Shown here: piece after piece, positions 25,756-34,320 of the stretch
Layout of the letters: the number at the start of each line of letters is the position of its first letter
Numbering within the stretch: the first letter of the stretch is position 1
Assembly: GCA_023409265.1 (NCBI GenBank)
Contig: JAEYHZ010000039.1
Location: 1 to 64,000 of the forward strand
DNA from: Bacillota bacterium
Lineage (GTDB): Bacteria > Bacillota > Clostridia > Acetivibrionales > DSM-1351
Direction of reading: 5' to 3'
Length of the DNA stretch: 64,000 nucleotides
Notes under the pieces: generated by a model
Seen by the model: only the letters and a program-made list of their open reading frames with translations
Databases searched by the model: none
What the model was told of the DNA's origin: nothing
Position numbers and translations under genes: made by a program

Positions 25756-26658
25756 TTACATTACTCTTTTTGCACCAATATAAGTTCCTCGGTATTCAGA
25801 TAGTTCTTGTATAATAACTTTTCTGTTGGAAGTAGAAGCATGTATGAACAAACCTCCACCCATATAAATACCTACATGGTCAATTGCGCCAGATGCCTTT
25901 CTAGAAGATGCGTCAAAAAACAATAGGTCTCCTGCTTTTAATTCACTCTTTGAAACTTTCACACCGTTTGAATACATACTAGCAGCGGAACTATTAAGTT
26001 TTATTCCGAAATTCTTATAAACGTATCCAACGAATCCTGAGCAATCAAAGCCGCTCGGGCTTTTTCCACCATAAACATAACGTACTCCAACATACTTTTT
26101 AGCAAATTCAATTATTTCATTTGCTCCAGCATCATCAGTAGCTTCTACTTCTGTTGCCTTAAAAGTCGTTGCTGTTGTAGAACGAGATGACTTCTCTTCG
26201 GTATTGGTAGTATTTACAAATTTGGTAGCTACATATCCAACTTTTGTTCCAACCTTTACCTTGTGCCAACCTGAAAGAGTATCAAGAATAACAACACTCG
26301 TTCCCTTACTGAGAGAATCAATTACCTTGCCTGTTGTACTGGCAGTTTCTCTGAAATTAACACCATTAGCGTTAATTTTTCCTTTAGCAGTTAAAACTTT
26401 TATGTAATCACTGCTAACCCAACCTGTTTTACCATTAAAGGAAATTTTGTACCAGCCATCGGACTTATCAACAATTGATACCCTTGAATTGGATAACTTT
26501 GTGATTACACTTGCAGATGTATCCGGCGATGATCTCATGTTTACCTTTGTTCCCACAATCTGTGCCGGCTGTGCTGCCGCCATAGCAACTGAACAAACTA
26601 GTACAAGAGAAAATGCAAAAATGCACGCCACAAGTATCTTGCTGATCTTACCTGACAT
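25756..26658 (-). CDS. Secreted NlpC/P60 peptidoglycan endopeptidase with two SH3 domains
   Basis: 300 residues. An N-terminal signal peptide of about 27 residues ends in VAMAAAQ. Two bacterial SH3 domains follow (about 30-88 and 92-150; MRSSPDTSASVITKL, NFRETASTTGKVI). The C-terminal NlpC/P60 domain carries the catalytic Cys in GFDCSGF, His in AIDHVGIYMG and the third residue in LFIHAST. It likely cleaves D-Glu to diamino-acid bonds in cell-wall stems outside the cell. A c-di-AMP riboswitch ends 17 bases before the start codon, tying this wall hydrolase to osmotic/cell-wall second-messenger control, as known for ydaO-class targets. Confidence 0.93.
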   Translation of the reverse strand: MSGKISKILVACIFAFSLVLVCSVAMAAAQPAQIVGTKVNMRSSPDTSASVITKLSNSRVSIVDKSDGWYKISFNGKTGWVSSDYIKVLTAKGKINANGVNFRETASTTGKVIDSLSKGTSVVILDTLSGWHKVKVGTKVGYVATKFVNTTNTEEKSSRSTTATTFKATEVEATDDAGANEIIEFAKKYVGVRYVYGGKSPSGFDCSGFVGYVYKNFGIKLNSSAASMYSNGVKVSKSELKAGDLLFFDASSRKASGAIDHVGIYMGGGLFIHASTSNRKVIIQELSEYRGTYIGAKRVM

Positions 26659-26674
26659 TGGCTCCTCCTATAAT

Positions 26675-26785
26675 TCGCTTCCGAAGTTAGCTGTCGGGCT
26701 CGGGCAATAGGACCTCCCTACCATTAAAAATGGACTCACCCCAAAAATTTGGTTCCTCCGTACCTCTTGCGAGGATTCAGCTTAA
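26675..26785 (-). ncRNA. c-di-AMP riboswitch (ydaO/yuaA class)
   Basis: On the minus strand the class consensus is readable: a 5' GCTGAATCC segment, GGTACGGAGGAACC, GGGGTGAGTCC, GGTAGGGAGG, then the highly conserved GCCCGAGCCCGACAGCTAAC and closing GGAAGCG. The family binds c-di-AMP and usually turns expression off. Here the 3' end of the closing stem is followed at once by AGGAGGAGCC and the ATG, leaving no room for a terminator. Confidence 0.93.
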
Positions 26786-26949
26786 TTTATTTTGAAACAA
26801 ATAAAATTTAGTCTACACCAAATTGGAAAATTTAGGTTGAATATCATTTATTTGCTCCTTGAACATTATATTCAATTTGTAACAGTTTGTCAAACTTTTT
26901 GAAATAATACAGCAATTTTTTAGTAATATTATTGTAATATCCATTAACT

Positions 26950-27465
26950 TTATAGTAATTTATACATTATTTGAACCATATTGTTAAGTCTGACAGAATC
27001 CTTTTCCAATATACTGTTACAATAGAAGTAACCACACTTGCTCCAGAAATTTATCCCAGAAATATTATTTTTGCAAACAGACAAATAGATTTCTTTAATT
27101 GAACACATCTGACTGAGATAGTTTTCCAAAAGACCAATCACTCTTTTCCCATAACCGTTTGATTGATAAGGCGTGTTAATTATCATAGAGTTTATCCAGA
27201 CTATATTTTCCTTGTTTGTTATTGATCCCTTGATAAGGCCTATGGTTTCTCCTGACAGTAAACATATGTCCAGAAAAAAGACGTTCTTTCTTTGTATAAA
27301 TTGAGATATCTGGTAGGAAAATTGATCGTATTCTATAGGATGAAAAATACCGGTGGCATATTTAAATTCATCGGAATTCCTATAAATGAAGTAAATATTC
27401 TTTATACTGTTTTTATCTATATTTTTTATATGTAAGATATCATCTTTAATATGAATATTCAGCAT
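26950..27465 (-). CDS. GNAT-family N-acetyltransferase
   Basis: About 171 residues. The acetyl-CoA-binding segment is IINTPYQSNGYGKRVIGLLENYL, with the Q/RxxGxG/A form QSNGYG. A later ISGINFWSKCGYF segment is the usual GNAT strand 6-7 region. The start at 27465 is chosen over 27498 because GGTGG lies five bases upstream. The substrate is unknown. Monocistronic by position. Confidence 0.75.
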   Translation of the reverse strand: MLNIHIKDDILHIKNIDKNSIKNIYFIYRNSDEFKYATGIFHPIEYDQFSYQISQFIQRKNVFFLDICLLSGETIGLIKGSITNKENIVWINSMIINTPYQSNGYGKRVIGLLENYLSQMCSIKEIYLSVCKNNISGINFWSKCGYFYCNSILEKDSVRLNNMVQIMYKLL

Positions 27466-27650
27466 TTTATCCACCCGGTTCTTATATTTTCTTATCAAAA
27501 AAGAACTCTTTATAGGATTATACCAAAAATTTTAATATATTAAAATTTTAATTTACAGCATGTAGGAAATATTTGACAAATAAGTTTATATTTATTATAT
27601 TTAACTTGTCACTATTTAACAAAATAATATTTTGATGGAGATTTACATGT

Positions 27651-27887
27651 ATGTCTGATGATAAAGATAACTTTGAAAAGGAACTCTTTGACTGTTGTTT
27701 GGTAATGTTGTCATTATTGCTGAAACAATACCAAAATAAAATAATTGATATAACTGATTTCAAATGTCATACGACAGATAAAATCAGATATATCCTCACA
27801 AAATTAGACCTTGAAAAAGATAATGAAAAGAAAAAAGTTATTGAAAATCTAATACATGAATGCAATGCAATTAATACTCATAATTAA
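27651..27887 (+). CDS. Small hypothetical protein
   Basis: 78 residues, acidic and lysine-rich, mostly helical by composition (DDKDNFEKELF, then LVMLSLLLKQYQ, then DLEKDNEKKKVIENLI). GGAG lies about 10 bases before the ATG. The stop overlaps by four bases with the stop of the convergent Spo0E-like gene. No family is recognised. Confidence 0.5.
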   Translation: MSDDKDNFEKELFDCCLVMLSLLLKQYQNKIIDITDFKCHTTDKIRYILTKLDLEKDNEKKKVIENLIHECNAINTHN

Positions 27888-28039
27888 TCACAGTTATAAA
27901 ATTTTAGTATAAGGTTGTCAAGTCTTTTGCTGATCTTAAGAATATCATGCTTAGCCCATGGTTCATTTTCCAATAGATCATAGAGTTCTTCCTTAAGACA
28001 TTCTACTTCTTTATTTAGCATAAATTTTTTATTTTCCAT
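27884..28039 (-). CDS. Spo0E-like aspartyl-phosphate phosphatase
   Basis: 51 residues from the ATG at 28039, with GGTGAT four bases upstream. The C-terminal half reads HDILKISKRLDNLILKFY, which holds the Spo0E-family signature SxxLD on an amphipathic helix; the family normally spans 45-90 residues and folds as two helices. Spo0E proteins dephosphorylate Spo0A~P and delay sporulation. The gene is short enough to be skipped by standard ORF cutoffs. No sporulation kinase or spo0A lies nearby, and identification rests on the motif and size. Confidence 0.75.
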   Translation of the reverse strand: MENKKFMLNKEVECLKEELYDLLENEPWAKHDILKISKRLDNLILKFYNCD

Positions 28040-28272
28040 TTTTATCACCATTCTTTTCTTTTGTAAATTGACTTGTTCTGCATAATATTACCATTATTTT
28101 AGCAAAATGTAAATATAAAAATCCAAAATTGTAATAATTTTGCAGGTATTTTTGTTTTGTTAATGAAAGTATTTGAAAATAGATATAAAATAATACTTTA
28201 CAAATTTTCACATAAGGATTATATTTAAAATAAAATAGTTTGAAAATCAAAGTAATTGAGGTGTTATATTTA

Positions 28273-28734
28273 ATGGATTCTCAACCGGTAAACGAGTTAT
28301 TACTTGTTGATCAGCTCTTTAGAAAGCTATTTGATAAATATTACAAACTGGAAAGCAAGAAATTCTTCAGTAAATCACTGGAGGATCTTACAGTAATTGA
28401 AATCAACACCATACTTGTAATTGGTCATGGTTCTGAAAATAAAAAGATGTCTGAGATTGCCAATACTTTAGGTGTTACCTTTGGCACTCCCACGGTTACA
28501 ATTGACAGGCTTATTAAGAAGGGTTACGTTATCAGACAGCGGGATGAGGAAGACAGGCGCCAGGTTTTTATTTCTCTGTCTGAGACGGGTGTCAGCGTGT
28601 TTGAATCAATTGTTCAATTAAGAAATAAACTTGCAGAAAAAATCTTTGGGATTCTTGATATTGAGGAGAGAAAATCGCTAATTAAAATCCTCTCTACCCT
28701 GAATTCTCATTTTGACGATATTTTTAACTCGTAA
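28273..28734 (+). CDS. MarR-family transcriptional regulator
   Basis: About 153 residues from the ATG at 28273, with GAGGTG nine bases upstream. The winged helix is clear: MSEIANTLGVTFGTPTVTID (recognition helix), then KKGYVIRQRDEEDRRQVFI with the DxRR wing signature. Dimerising helices flank it on both sides. No divergently transcribed target lies next to it; the Spo0E-like gene upstream is divergent at about 230 bp, leaving the target open. Confidence 0.9.
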   Translation: MDSQPVNELLLVDQLFRKLFDKYYKLESKKFFSKSLEDLTVIEINTILVIGHGSENKKMSEIANTLGVTFGTPTVTIDRLIKKGYVIRQRDEEDRRQVFISLSETGVSVFESIVQLRNKLAEKIFGILDIEERKSLIKILSTLNSHFDDIFNS

Positions 28735-28820
28735 TATATTTTTTTCTCTTATATCTTGAATTTCTAAATCATTTTTAATTTTAAGTATTTATTTAATTGT
28801 AAATATTTATTGATTTTAAA

Positions 28821-28862
28821 TATTTTTTCATTTTGAATATTTTTTCATTTTGAATATTTTTT
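28821..28862. repeat. 17-bp tandem repeat, about 2.5 copies
   Basis: The unit TATTTTTTCATTTTGAA is repeated exactly twice, followed by a half copy, in the AT-rich gap after marR. It is probably a slippage product with no clear function. Confidence 0.7.
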
Positions 28863-28909
28863 GAGATTGAACAAATCGTAAAACATAGTATGTAAAATTT
28901 GTTTTGCAA

Positions 28910-28953
28910 AAAAAGCGAAGAGGCCGGCATCGCCGCCGGCCTCTTCGCTTTTT
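28910..28953. terminator. Strong bidirectional intrinsic terminator
   Basis: A 19-bp perfect stem (AAAAAGCGAAGAGGCCGGC and its reverse complement) around the loop ATCGCC, A-rich on one side and T-rich on the other. It separates the convergent marR and DUF4234 genes. Confidence 0.95.
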
Positions 28954-28966
28954 AATGAGTTTCCTA

Positions 28967-29368
28967 TTATACATTGGCTGTTGTAATAACTTTGTTGTTA
29001 TAAACAACAGCAAGGTTGTTATAATTTTTGATAAATTTAGCTAATGCTATCAGTGGACCAAGGCCAAAGAGAAAGGCTCCCAATATAATCCACAACAGAT
29101 AGGATGAACCCCTTTCTTTTACCTGAACTCCCATTCGCATGCCTGTATTGTACATCTTCTCGCCCTGGGTATAATACCATATCAGTGGATAGATACCCAT
29201 AGTAAACATATACAGTACAACAGCCAATCCAGGATTTGTTTCCTGGCTGTCGGATGATGTAATGGTATTGATGTCCGTTGTCATCTTGTATACGAACACC
29301 CATCCATAAATCCCCAAAGTAATAATGCAAAGCCCGACATAACCCCAAAAAGAACGTTGCTTTAACAT
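28967..29368 (-). CDS. DUF4234-type membrane protein
   Basis: About 133 residues from the ATG at 29368, which has GGAGGG five bases upstream. Three hydrophobic segments are visible (about 8-27, 47-68 and 96-115), with the family-typical start KQRSFWGYVGLCIITLGIYG and a second GIYPLIWYYTQGEKM. Function unknown; DUF4234 proteins are small integral membrane proteins. Confidence 0.75.
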   Translation of the reverse strand: MLKQRSFWGYVGLCIITLGIYGWVFVYKMTTDINTITSSDSQETNPGLAVVLYMFTMGIYPLIWYYTQGEKMYNTGMRMGVQVKERGSSYLLWIILGAFLFGLGPLIALAKFIKNYNNLAVVYNNKVITTANV

Positions 29369-29712
29369 AAAAACCCTCCACAAAAATTTTAGTTGTAAAT
29401 TACTATAATTACTGACAAAATTCCAAGAAATTTGTCAGTAGTTTCAAGTAACCTCTGCAATTATATTTAATAATTCTACATCCGTCAATAGGTTTTGAAA
29501 TTCATATTCCACCATAGATTGGCTTAGTTTCTCTTTTCTAAAGTTTACTTTTGGTAAGAATTTCAAAAAATTTCTTAAAAATAATTAGAAAATAATAAAG
29601 GAATATTCATAATTTTATCGAATGTTTAATTTGGGTTAATTTTTTTTAATTTGATGCATGCATTTCTCCTATTATAATTTTCAATTAAATATTATGAAAG
29701 GATGTGTATTAA
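29369..29712. other. Intergenic region between DUF4234 gene and hppA
   Basis: A/T-rich with no reading frame. A likely promoter for hppA is at 29651-29678; nothing else is recognised. Confidence 0.5.
29651..29678 (+). promoter_or_regulatory. Probable hppA promoter
   Basis: TTGATG (29651-29656), 16-bp spacer, TATAAT (29673-29678), 35 bp before the hppA start. Confidence 0.5.
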
Positions 29713-31986
29713 ATGTCTGGTCTAAGTGGTGCAACAACATTCGAAATTGTTGGAATCTGGTGCGTACTGGTAATAGCCTTTCTGGGTTTGGGTTATGCAC
29801 TGATACTTCGCCGTCAGGTAATGAGGTATGACAAAGGTACTGAAAAAATGCAAGAAGTCTGGGGAGCCATAAAAGGCGGGGCCGATGCCTACCTCAGAAG
29901 ACAGTTAAAATCAATTGTTCCACTCATCGCTGTACTTACAGTTCTTCTTTTCTTCTCTGTTTACATTGTTCCTCCAAGTGAGGAGGCAACAAAAAGATTT
30001 TCCAATTTAAGTCCTGAAAATGTTAAAATTGTTATTGGTTTTGCAAGAGCTATAGCTTTTATTATGGGAGCAACCTTCTCATTATTAGTGGGCCAGTTTG
30101 GTATGAGAATGGCTGTAGAAGGAAACGTCCGTGTTGCGTCGGCCTCCAGAAGAAGCTTTGGAGAGGCTTTAAAGATAGCCTACAGGACAGGTACCATAAC
30201 CGGCATGCTTACCGATGGATTAGGTTTGCTGGGTGGAACCCTTATTTTTATTATCCTTGGTATAGCTGCTCCCGATGCTTTATTGGGTTTCGGTTTCGGA
30301 GGAACTCTCCTTGCGTTGTTTATGAGAGTCGGAGGCGGTATTTATACAAAAGCTGCTGATGTAGGCGCTGACCTTGTTGGTAAGGTTGAGGCCGGTATCC
30401 CGGAAGATGATCCCAGAAATGCTGCAGTCATTGCAGACCTTGTTGGTGACAATGTCGGTGACTGCGCCGGTATGGCAGCCGACATTTTTGAATCCTACGA
30501 AGTAACTATAGTTTCCGGATTAATACTGGGACTATCCCTGTATGGATTTACTCATGATTTGAAGTGGATAATATTCCCTCTTCTAGTCAGAGGTATTGGC
30601 GTACTTTCTTCTATTTTCGGAACTTACCTGGTCAGAGGATCAAAGAAAGGTGATGCACTTAATTCTATAAATAAAGGTTTCTATACATCAGCAGTTATTA
30701 GCCTGGCTGCCTTTGCTCTTTTAGCTCACTTCTATATGAATGAGTGGAGAGCCTTCCTTGCTGTTGGTGTCGGTATTTTACTTGCTGTTGCCCTGGATGA
30801 GGTAACCAAACATTTTACAGACACGACTCACAGACCTGTCAAGGATATTGCAGGAGCCTCAAAAACCGGTTCAGCAACCCTTATTCTGCGTGGACTTGCC
30901 GAAGGGTTTGAAAGTGCGGTGTGGCAGACTGTTGTTATTGCTGTAACAATCCTAAGCTCCATCCTTATTTTCTGGGGACAGGATGTTCACTTTGTACTTT
31001 ATGGAGTTGCAATGACCGGTATAGGTATGCTCACCCTCACCGGTAACAATGTTGCCATGGACTCCTTCGGACCTATTGCTGATAATGCAAACGGCATTGG
31101 TGAGCTGGCAGGTTTGGACAAGGAAGCAAGAAAGGTTATGGACAGCCTCGATGCAACAGGTAATACAACAAAAGCTATTACAAAGGGTGTTGCTATAGGA
31201 TCTGCTGTTATTGCTGCAGTTTCCCTGTTTGGCTCCTTCCTTACCGATGTTTCCAAAATACAAATTGGCATGGGTATAAAGGAAACAATTTTTGACACAG
31301 GCATAAGAGTATCCAGTCCGACGGTATTTATTGGGATGCTTATTGGAGCCTGTATCCCATGGCTGTTCTCTTCTCTTATTATTAATTCTGTAACCAGAGC
31401 AGCCTCACTTATCGTAAATGAAGTCAGAAGACAGTTTAAGATTCCCGGTCTTCTTCAAGGTAAAGTGAAACCGGATTATCAAAAAGCTGTTGATATATGT
31501 ACAGTGGCAGCACAGAGAGAATTACTGGGACTGGCTATCATATCTGTCGTCTCTCCCCTGATTGTCGGTATTCTCCTTGGTGTTGAAGCCCTGGGAGGTT
31601 TCCTGGCGGGTGTAATTATTTCAGGTCAGCTGCTTGCTGTTTTCATGGCCAACTCCGGTGGTGCCTGGGATAATGCTAAAAAGACTATCGAAGACGGAGC
31701 CCATGGCGGAAAAGGTTCCGAAAGCCACAAAGCAGCTGTTGTAGGAGATACTGTTGGTGATCCGCTGAAGGATACTGCCGGCCCTGCTTTAAATCCTATG
31801 ATCAAGGTTATAAATCTGGTTTCCCTGCTGGCAGCACCTATTCTGATCCAGTACAAGAATACCGATATCGGAATGTTGGTAGCTCTTGGCGTTTGTGCCG
31901 TACTGATTGTTGGCGCTATAATTTATTCCAAAAACGGCGGCTTCAAAAAGTCAAAGGTTACAAGCACTGAAGATATAGCCGCTTAA
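29713..31986 (+). CDS. hppA: Membrane-bound ion-translocating pyrophosphatase
   Basis: 757 residues with about 16 membrane segments. The PPi site motif is intact: DVGADLVGKVEAGIPEDDP followed by NAAVIADLVGDNVGDCAGMA. Near residue 480 it reads GNTTKA; a Lys here marks the K+-independent class (as in R. rubrum), while an Ala marks K+-dependent enzymes. I therefore predict a K+-independent, H+-pumping enzyme. It couples PPi hydrolysis to ion export across the cytoplasmic membrane, or PPi formation in reverse. AAGGA lies upstream of the ATG and a clear terminator follows; monocistronic. Confidence 0.97.
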   Translation: MSGLSGATTFEIVGIWCVLVIAFLGLGYALILRRQVMRYDKGTEKMQEVWGAIKGGADAYLRRQLKSIVPLIAVLTVLLFFSVYIVPPSEEATKRFSNLSPENVKIVIGFARAIAFIMGATFSLLVGQFGMRMAVEGNVRVASASRRSFGEALKIAYRTGTITGMLTDGLGLLGGTLIFIILGIAAPDALLGFGFGGTLLALFMRVGGGIYTKAADVGADLVGKVEAGIPEDDPRNAAVIADLVGDNVGDCAGMAADIFESYEVTIVSGLILGLSLYGFTHDLKWIIFPLLVRGIGVLSSIFGTYLVRGSKKGDALNSINKGFYTSAVISLAAFALLAHFYMNEWRAFLAVGVGILLAVALDEVTKHFTDTTHRPVKDIAGASKTGSATLILRGLAEGFESAVWQTVVIAVTILSSILIFWGQDVHFVLYGVAMTGIGMLTLTGNNVAMDSFGPIADNANGIGELAGLDKEARKVMDSLDATGNTTKAITKGVAIGSAVIAAVSLFGSFLTDVSKIQIGMGIKETIFDTGIRVSSPTVFIGMLIGACIPWLFSSLIINSVTRAASLIVNEVRRQFKIPGLLQGKVKPDYQKAVDICTVAAQRELLGLAIISVVSPLIVGILLGVEALGGFLAGVIISGQLLAVFMANSGGAWDNAKKTIEDGAHGGKGSESHKAAVVGDTVGDPLKDTAGPALNPMIKVINLVSLLAAPILIQYKNTDIGMLVALGVCAVLIVGAIIYSKNGGFKKSKVTSTEDIAA

Positions 31987-32013
31987 AAAACCAATACTTT
32001 CTCATGATATAAA

Positions 32014-32048
32014 GACACAATTTGCTTTTGCAGATTGTGTCTTTATTT
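32014..32048 (+). terminator. hppA terminator
   Basis: GACACAATTTGC / GCAGATTGTGTC (one mismatch) around TTTT, followed by TTTATTTTC, about 30 bp after the hppA stop. Confidence 0.8.
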
Positions 32049-32192
32049 TCTTTTATCATATAACCTATATTTGGCTTTAACTGATAATTTATTTAATTCT
32101 GCCATTATTTCCCCTGCATTAAATAACGCATTAAATTAAACATTTTATCGAAAAATATTAGTGTATCAATTTTGTATAGGCACACCAAAGTA

Positions 32193-32242
32193 GGCTCACA
32201 GTGCGTGACTAACAAAGTACATTTTTCAATATTATGTGAGCC
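32193..32242. promoter_or_regulatory. Inverted repeat before a small open frame
   Basis: GGCTCACA (32193-32200) and TGTGAGCC (32235-32242) are exact reverse complements, ending 17 bp before the ATG at 32260. It could be an operator or a leader hairpin; the evidence is only the symmetry. Confidence 0.35.
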
Positions 32243-32259
32243 AGAAAGGCTAAAACACT

Positions 32260-32436
32260 ATGAGAAGCAGACGAAGAAATGACAGCTACGTTTCATCCAG
32301 AATAAACAGTATTATTAACAGTATTCCATCAAATCCTTTCATAGGGTTCAGTAGTACAATCAAGCCAATTGATCAAACCGTTGACGATTGGGATGAATCC
32401 GATTATTCAAATGATCCTTATGAACCTAAAAAATAA
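32260..32436 (+). CDS. Small hypothetical protein
   Basis: 58 residues with an Arg-rich start (MRSRRRNDSYVSS), a Ser/Asn/Ile middle and an acidic end (DDWDESDYSNDPYEPKK). AAAGG lies about 10 bases upstream. The charge split looks like a real short protein, but no family is recognised. Confidence 0.45.
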   Translation: MRSRRRNDSYVSSRINSIINSIPSNPFIGFSSTIKPIDQTVDDWDESDYSNDPYEPKK

Positions 32437-32471
32437 TTATTAGAAATGGGGTTGTTGTATCAAAAGAACCC

Positions 32472-32748
32472 TACCCTCTATTGACAATGTATAACACGTT
32501 TTTGAGCGACGGATTTGCTCTGTAGCTGCATTAAAGCCGTTTGCAAGGCACAAAGCATTGCTATACGGCTTTGCCTTGCAACAAAACAAATCCATCAGCT
32601 CAAAAATCTTCTACCTCACGCTTTGATATTTTGCTTATTTCAAGGCGTAAGGACGCAGTATCGCTCGCCGCCGGAAGGCAAGGACGACAACGAAGAAAAG
32701 CTGAAAATGGCTAGCGTGAGGCGTATTGTACGTTGTCAACAGAGGGTA
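32472..32748. mobile_element. 277-bp MITE-like structured non-coding element
   Basis: Terminal inverted repeats of about 23 bp with two or three mismatches (TACCCTCTATTGACAATGTA at the left, the complement of TACCCTCTGTTGACAACGTA at the right), starting and ending with TA. Inside, TTTTTGAGC pairs with GCTCAAAAA and GGATTTG with CAAATCC, enclosing two interleaved stems: AAAGCCGT (32533) with ACGGCTTT (32565), and TTGCAAGGCA (32541) with TGCCTTGCAA (32572). A second hairpin pairs CCTCACGCT (32614) with AGCGTGAGG (32713). It is more GC-rich than its surroundings and encodes no plausible protein. A miniature transposable element or an inserted structured RNA fits best. Confidence 0.7.
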
Positions 32749-32887
32749 ATAAAAATCTCTTGTTACTCGGCCCCATTTATTTTTAGATAAATATTGTTAA
32801 AATTTATCTTGTATAATAAAATATAGTAATCTGGTATGTAATAAAATATAAAAAATATGGTATCCATATATTTAAGGAGTGATTTCA

Positions 32888-34156
32888 ATGTCTTGGAAAA
32901 TAGAAACAAAATGTCTCCAGGAAGGTTATAAGCCCGGAAATGGGGAGCCCAGAGTACTGCCTATCTATCAAAGTACTACATATAAGTATGATTCCACCGA
33001 ACATGTTGCCAAATTATTCGATTTATCAGTACCCGGACACATGTATTCAAGAATAAGCAATCCTACAGTTGAATGTGTTGAAAACAAGATTGCAGCTTTA
33101 GAGGGTGGAATTGGCGCCGTTTGTACCTCTTCAGGTCAAGCTGCCTCCCTGCTTTCAATTTTGAATATCTGCACAGCCGGTGACCATTTCGTATGCTCAA
33201 GCGCTATATATGGAGGGACTATAAATCTCTTCGACAAAAGATTGAGAGAAATGGGTATAGATATCACCTTTATAAATCAGGACAGCTCTGACGATGAGAT
33301 TCAAAAAGCGTTTAAAGCAAATACCAAGGCTTTATTTGGAGAATCCATCGCCAATCCCAAGATAAGCGTTCTTGACATAGAAAAGTTTGCAAGAATAGCT
33401 CACAGAAACAATGTTCCGTTAATAATTGATAATACTTTTGCAACACCAATGCTGCTCAGACCAATTGAATACGGTGCAGATATCGTAATTCATTCAACCA
33501 CTAAATATATGGACGGCCATGCAATATGTATAGGCGGTGTAATTGTTGATTCCGGTAATTTCAACTGGGAAAGCGGGAACTTCCCCGGCCTCACCCAACC
33601 AGACGAATCATATCACGGAATGATCTATACAAAGGATTGCGGCAAGGCTGCCTACATAACCAAAGCAAGGGTTCAATTAATAAGAGATTTTGGATGTTAT
33701 ATGTCAGCTAACAACGCCTTTTTATTAAATATTGGCCTGGAAACCTTACATCTGAGAATGGAACGGCATTGCAGAAACGCTGAAAAGGTTGCGGAATATC
33801 TTTCTTCAAGCAATAAAGTACTTTCTGTAAGCTACCCTGCCCTTGAAGGAGATCCTTACAATTCTTTGGCTAAAAAATATCTTCCTAACGGCTGCAGCGG
33901 TGTTGTATCCTTCAGAATTAAAGGTGGCAGAGAAGAAGCCGTTAAATTCATGGACAAGCTTAAGCTTGCTGCAATTGTAGTCCATGTAGCTGACTGCAGA
34001 ACAGCCGTACTTCATCCTGCAAGCTCAACGCACCGACAGCTGTCCGATGAACAACTGGTGCTTGCCGGAATTGATCCGGGACTTATCAGATTCTCCGTAG
34101 GAATAGAAAATGTTGAGGATATTATAGAGGATATCCGTCAGGCTTTGGAAGATTAA
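32888..34156 (+). CDS. PLP-dependent Cys/Met metabolism enzyme (methionine gamma-lyase / O-acetylhomoserine sulfhydrylase family)
   Basis: About 422 residues from the ATG at 32888, with AAGGAG eight bases upstream. Fold-type I signatures: LPIYQSTTYKYDS, YSRISNPT, the PLP-stacking ALEGG..CTSSGQAA region and the Schiff-base Lys in HSTTKYMDGHA. The C-terminus has SSTHRQL and LIRFSVGIEN. Length and the STTK sequence fit O-acetylhomoserine aminocarboxypropyltransferase or methionine gamma-lyase; the two cannot be separated by eye. No SAM riboswitch or other leader is seen upstream. A terminator follows. Confidence 0.9.
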   Translation: MSWKIETKCLQEGYKPGNGEPRVLPIYQSTTYKYDSTEHVAKLFDLSVPGHMYSRISNPTVECVENKIAALEGGIGAVCTSSGQAASLLSILNICTAGDHFVCSSAIYGGTINLFDKRLREMGIDITFINQDSSDDEIQKAFKANTKALFGESIANPKISVLDIEKFARIAHRNNVPLIIDNTFATPMLLRPIEYGADIVIHSTTKYMDGHAICIGGVIVDSGNFNWESGNFPGLTQPDESYHGMIYTKDCGKAAYITKARVQLIRDFGCYMSANNAFLLNIGLETLHLRMERHCRNAEKVAEYLSSSNKVLSVSYPALEGDPYNSLAKKYLPNGCSGVVSFRIKGGREEAVKFMDKLKLAAIVVHVADCRTAVLHPASSTHRQLSDEQLVLAGIDPGLIRFSVGIENVEDIIEDIRQALED

Positions 34157-34241
34157 AAAATCACTAGGCTGTCATAATATTAAATGATATAATCTTATAA
34201 TATACACACCATAGTTTACTAAAAGTACTACTAAGGTATTA

Positions 34242-34276
34242 AATAAGTTGCAATAAATATTGCAGCTTATTTTTTA
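34242..34276 (+). terminator. Intrinsic terminator after the PLP lyase
   Basis: AATAAGTTGCAAT pairs with ATTGCAGCTTATT (one mismatch) over a short loop, followed by TTTT; about 85 bp after the stop. Confidence 0.7.
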
Positions 34277-34320
34277 GAGGTGCAGAGACAAGTACAGGAA
34301 TATTAGGAGTAAAAATAAAA

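Noticed and set aside
32879..32888. SAM riboswitch before the PLP lyase
   Set aside because: No S-box or SAM-II type core is readable in the 130 bp upstream.
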